From Rhodobiaceae bacterium (GTDB lineage: Bacteria > Pseudomonadota > Alphaproteobacteria > Parvibaculales > Parvibaculaceae), in contig NVWR01000004.1 of the NCBI GenBank assembly GCA_002746275.1, forward strand, positions 157,361-164,410: DNA of 7,050 bases, given 5' to 3'. Positions 4,498 to 7,050 of this stretch are shown here, one piece after another. Below the pieces are notes generated by a model, which did no database searches, was not told the origin of the DNA, and saw nothing but the letters and a program-made list of their open reading frames with translations. The translations under genes were made by a program, and so were the position numbers. Positions within the stretch are counted from its first letter, which is position 1. Every line of letters starts with the position of its first letter.

Positions 4498-6597
4498 ATG
4501 CCCCTTCCTCTGCCCGCCAATGCACCTGTGGCTGCTCAAAAGCCTGTTAGCGATACCCGCCACGGAATTACCCGCACCGATGCCTATGACTGGCTGCGCG
4601 ACCCGGAGTGGCAGGCGTTGATGAAGGATCCCTCTATTCTTCAAACCGACATTCGGTCTTATCTGGAAGCTGAAAATGCTTATGCAGACGAAACATTCAA
4701 GCCGCTGGAAGAGCTACGCGAGCAGCTGTTTGAGGAAATCAAAGGCCGGATCAAAGAAGATGACAGTTCTGTCCCTTCTCCCCACGGCTCCTGGCTCTAT
4801 TACACAAAATACCTGACCGGCTCACAGCACCCCATCTTCTGCCGCAAACCGCGCGAGGGCGAGACAGATGAGTCCATCATTCTTGATGGCAATGTCGAGG
4901 CAGAAGAAGAAGCCTATTTCAAAATTGGCGGAGCTGCGCGCAGTCACGATGACACGCTGTTTGCCTGGAGTGCGGACCTCAAAGGCTCAGAATATTTCAC
5001 GCTCAAAATTCGCGATATGGCGGATGGGCAAGACCTTGCGGATACGATCCCTGATTGCAGCGGCGGGGCTGTCTGGGCGCTGGATAACAAGACACTTTTC
5101 TACGTCCGGGTAGATGAGAACCACCGCGCATCGCGTGTTTTTCGTCATGTGCTTGGCACCGATGTGACGGACGACGTGTGTGTCTATGAAGAACAGGACC
5201 CAGGATTCTTTGTCAGCGTTGGGGAAACACAAAGCGGGCAGTACATCGTTATTAGCGTGCACGATCACCAGACCAGCGAATGCTATCTGATTGATGCTGC
5301 CGCACCCAAGGGAGACCCGCGCCTTTTCGCCGCGCGTGAAGCAGGCATTGAATATGATCTCGAACATGACGCGCCCCGCGACAGGTTCCTGATCGTCACC
5401 AACGCCGATGGTGCGGAAGATTTCAAGCTGGTGCAAACCCCTACCGCCACGCCCGATCGCGCAAACTGGCAGGACCTCGTAGCGCACAGGCCCGGGATAT
5501 TATTGCTGGGCCAGATCGCCTATCGGGATCACCATGTGCGCCTGGAGCGTGAGGACGGTCTCAATCGGCTTGTCATCCGATCCCTGGACGATGGAACCGA
5601 GCACGACATTGCCTTTGACGAGAAGGCCTATGACCTTTCACCCATGGGCGGGCTTGAATACAAAACAACCGTCGTTCGCTTTTCCTATTCGTCAATGACG
5701 ACGCCTGAGCAGGTCTATGACTACGACATGGTTGATCGCACACGCCAGCTCTTGAAAGAACAGGAAGTCCCGAGCGGTCATAATCCTGATGATTATGTAA
5801 CAGAGCGCATCTTTGCCACCGCACATGACGGGGCGCAGGTACCTATCTCTCTCATCTATCGCAAAGGCCTGAACCTGGATAGAAAGGCCCCTTGCCTGCT
5901 CTACGGCTATGGCGCTTATGGCATTTCCATCCCCGCGTCCTTTTCCGTCAGCCGTCTCAGCCTTGTCGATCGTGGCTTTGTCTATGCTATTGCGCATATT
6001 CGTGGCGGCAAGGAACGCGGCTATGGCTGGTACAAACAAGGCAAGTTGGACAAAAAACCCAACACGTTTTCTGACTTCATTGCGGCAGGTGAACATCTGG
6101 CCGCTGAGGGCTACACGAGCCAGGGCAATATTACCGCCCATGGGGGGAGCGCCGGTGGCATGTTGATGGGGGCTGTGGCGAACATGGCCCCTGATCTCTT
6201 CAAAGGCATCATCGCCGAGGTGGCCTTTGTCGATGTTCTCAACACAATGCTCGACGACACGCTGCCACTCACGCCGCCCGAATGGTTTGAGTGGGGGAAC
6301 CCGATAGAGGACAAGCCTGCCTACGAGGCCATCGCAGCCTATTCACCGTACGATAATGTACGCGCGCACGCCTACCCGCACATTCTGGCATTGGCGGGCC
6401 TCACCGACCCCCGCGTGACCTATTGGGAACCGGCAAAATGGGTGGCGAAGCTGCGGGCCCACAGCACCAGCGACCATGCGATCTTGCTGAAAACAAACAT
6501 GGAAGCCGGACATGGCGGCGCTGCCGGGCGTTTTGAACGGTTGAAGGAGACCGCTCTCACCTATGCCTTCGCGCTCGCCATTCATGACATGACTTAG
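4498..6597 (+). CDS. ptrB: Prolyl oligopeptidase family S9A peptidase (oligopeptidase B-like)
   Basis: A 699-residue cytosolic serine peptidase. It has an N-terminal segment with RHGITRTDAYDWLRDPEW (21-38), a seven-bladed propeller over about 80-430, and a C-terminal alpha/beta-hydrolase domain. The triad is intact: Ser551 in GGSAGG (549-554), Asp637 in GLTDPRV, and His672 in EAGHGGAAGR. LLYGYGAYG (467-475) and AHIRGGKERGYGWY (499-512) are family hallmarks, and the length matches oligopeptidase B (686 in E. coli). There is no signal peptide. The family cleaves short peptides after basic residues. Compared with E. coli from memory, the P1 acidic pair 576/578 falls on Glu595 and Phe597, and the P2 pair 460/462 on Pro479 and Ser481, so dibasic preference may be altered. 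The symbol reflects family membership, not proven specificity. The ATG is preceded only by a weak GAAAGA (4487-4492), with a terminator just upstream. It is convergent with the dioxygenase gene, 18 nt apart. Confidence 0.95.
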   Translation: MPLPLPANAPVAAQKPVSDTRHGITRTDAYDWLRDPEWQALMKDPSILQTDIRSYLEAENAYADETFKPLEELREQLFEEIKGRIKEDDSSVPSPHGSWLYYTKYLTGSQHPIFCRKPREGETDESIILDGNVEAEEEAYFKIGGAARSHDDTLFAWSADLKGSEYFTLKIRDMADGQDLADTIPDCSGGAVWALDNKTLFYVRVDENHRASRVFRHVLGTDVTDDVCVYEEQDPGFFVSVGETQSGQYIVISVHDHQTSECYLIDAAAPKGDPRLFAAREAGIEYDLEHDAPRDRFLIVTNADGAEDFKLVQTPTATPDRANWQDLVAHRPGILLLGQIAYRDHHVRLEREDGLNRLVIRSLDDGTEHDIAFDEKAYDLSPMGGLEYKTTVVRFSYSSMTTPEQVYDYDMVDRTRQLLKEQEVPSGHNPDDYVTERIFATAHDGAQVPISLIYRKGLNLDRKAPCLLYGYGAYGISIPASFSVSRLSLVDRGFVYAIAHIRGGKERGYGWYKQGKLDKKPNTFSDFIAAGEHLAAEGYTSQGNITAHGGSAGGMLMGAVANMAPDLFKGIIAEVAFVDVLNTMLDDTLPLTPPEWFEWGNPIEDKPAYEAIAAYSPYDNVRAHAYPHILALAGLTDPRVTYWEPAKWVAKLRAHSTSDHAILLKTNMEAGHGGAAGRFERLKETALTYAFALAIHDMT

Positions 6598-6615
6598 GGA
6601 GGGCTTACGCCATCC

Positions 6616-7050
6616 TCAGACCGGCTGGTCGCCGATGATCGTCACCCGTTCCATGCGACGCAGGGCTGGCCAATAGTCCGACACCGCATAATGCTGGGCC
6701 GCACGATTGTCCCAGAAGGCGAGAGAGTTTGCCTTCCACTGAAAGCGGCACTGATATTCAGGGATAGAGGCCCGGGAATAGAGAAAGGCAAGGAGCTGAT
6801 CTGACTCTTCACGGTCCATGCCTTCGATATATTGGGTGAACGCCATGTTCACATAGATAGATTTGCGACCACTTTCCGGGTGCGTTCGCACAACCGGATG
6901 CACCGGTGTGGGATATTTCAGATTGAAGTCTTCAATCTCTTCCGGTGACAGGCCTCTTTTCTGCATCATCGTTCTGAAATAGCCAAAATCGTGAACTGCC
7001 ACCGCGCCGTCGATTTTCTCTTTGGTCGCATCGTCCAAATCGTCATACGC
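6616..7050 (-). CDS. TauD/TfdA-family Fe(II)/2-oxoglutarate dioxygenase, C-terminal part (cut by window edge)
   Basis: The last 144 residues of a TauD-like oxygenase, roughly half of the usual 280-300. The reading frame stays open to the window edge, so the true start lies outside; a TTG at 7038 is internal and not a credible start. The family couples 2-oxoglutarate decarboxylation to oxidation of a substrate such as taurine, alkyl sulfates or aryloxyalkanoates. What shows it: THPESGRKSIYVN (fragment residues 56-68), the helix EESDQLLAFLYSRASIPEYQ (81-100), and WDNRAAQHYAVSDYW (113-127) with the third iron ligand His120. RRMER (131-135) follows; Arg131 and Arg135 align with E. coli TauD Arg266 (2-oxoglutarate) and Arg270 (substrate sulfonate). 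The HxD pair of the iron site lies beyond the window. The substrate is unknown. It is convergent with the peptidase gene, with no evident terminator in the 18-nt gap. Confidence 0.92.
   Translation of the reverse strand, partial: AYDDLDDATKEKIDGAVAVHDFGYFRTMMQKRGLSPEEIEDFNLKYPTPVHPVVRTHPESGRKSIYVNMAFTQYIEGMDREESDQLLAFLYSRASIPEYQCRFQWKANSLAFWDNRAAQHYAVSDYWPALRRMERVTIIGDQPV

Noticed and set aside
4987..5487. Minus-strand open frame of 166 codons inside the peptidase
   Set aside because: It is antisense to the propeller domain of an intact S9A peptidase.
6598..6615. Bidirectional terminator in the convergent 18-nt gap
   Set aside because: Only a 3-bp GGC/GCC stem can form, and there is no T-tract on either strand.
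7036..7038. TTG as the start codon of the dioxygenase
   Set aside because: The frame continues to the window edge, and a start here would remove the HxD half of the iron site that the family needs.

Overview
The window looks like an ordinary chromosomal segment of an alphaproteobacterium. The base composition is moderately GC-rich, with dense coding and short spacers. The S9 peptidase and the crotonase resemble the versions I know from alphaproteobacteria. A marine or soil heterotroph of the Parvibaculum/Rhodobiaceae type is plausible, but that is a guess from protein style and not something the sequence proves. I see no mobile element, integrase, CRISPR array, rRNA or tRNA.

Layout. Positions 1-524 (minus strand) hold the N-terminal 174 residues of a crotonase-superfamily (enoyl-CoA hydratase/isomerase) protein that runs off the left edge. 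A 211-bp divergent spacer (525-735) follows and contains a short palindrome. Five plus-strand genes then run closely packed from 736 to 4427: an acyl-CoA synthetase; a ChaC-type gamma-glutamylcyclotransferase whose likely GTG start overlaps the synthetase; a secreted OmpA-like domain protein; a 115-residue protein I do not recognise, starting 2 nt after the previous stop; and a MaoC-type (R)-enoyl-CoA hydratase. A clear Rho-independent terminator (about 4447-4486) closes this group. An oligopeptidase B-like S9A peptidase begins only about 12 nt after the terminator T-tract (4498-6597). It is convergent with the C-terminal part of a TauD/TfdA-type Fe(II)/2-oxoglutarate dioxygenase, which runs off the right edge (6616-7050, minus strand).

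How the genes may work together. The crotonase, acyl-CoA ligase and MaoC hydratase form a CoA-thioester theme: activation of a carboxylic acid, then hydration or isomerisation of enoyl-CoA intermediates, in fatty-acid or xenobiotic/alicyclic acid catabolism. The substrate cannot be read from sequence. ChaC would act on glutathione, the OmpA-like protein in the envelope, the peptidase on cytosolic peptides and the dioxygenase on an unknown small molecule. Their links to the CoA theme are positional only.

I do not see a convincing new system. The best second-look items are residue-level: a crotonase lacking both classical hydratase glutamates, an OmpA-like domain lacking the usual peptidoglycan-binding aspartate and coupled to an unknown small protein, an oligopeptidase B-like enzyme with substituted specificity residues, and a terminator placed directly in front of the peptidase start codon.
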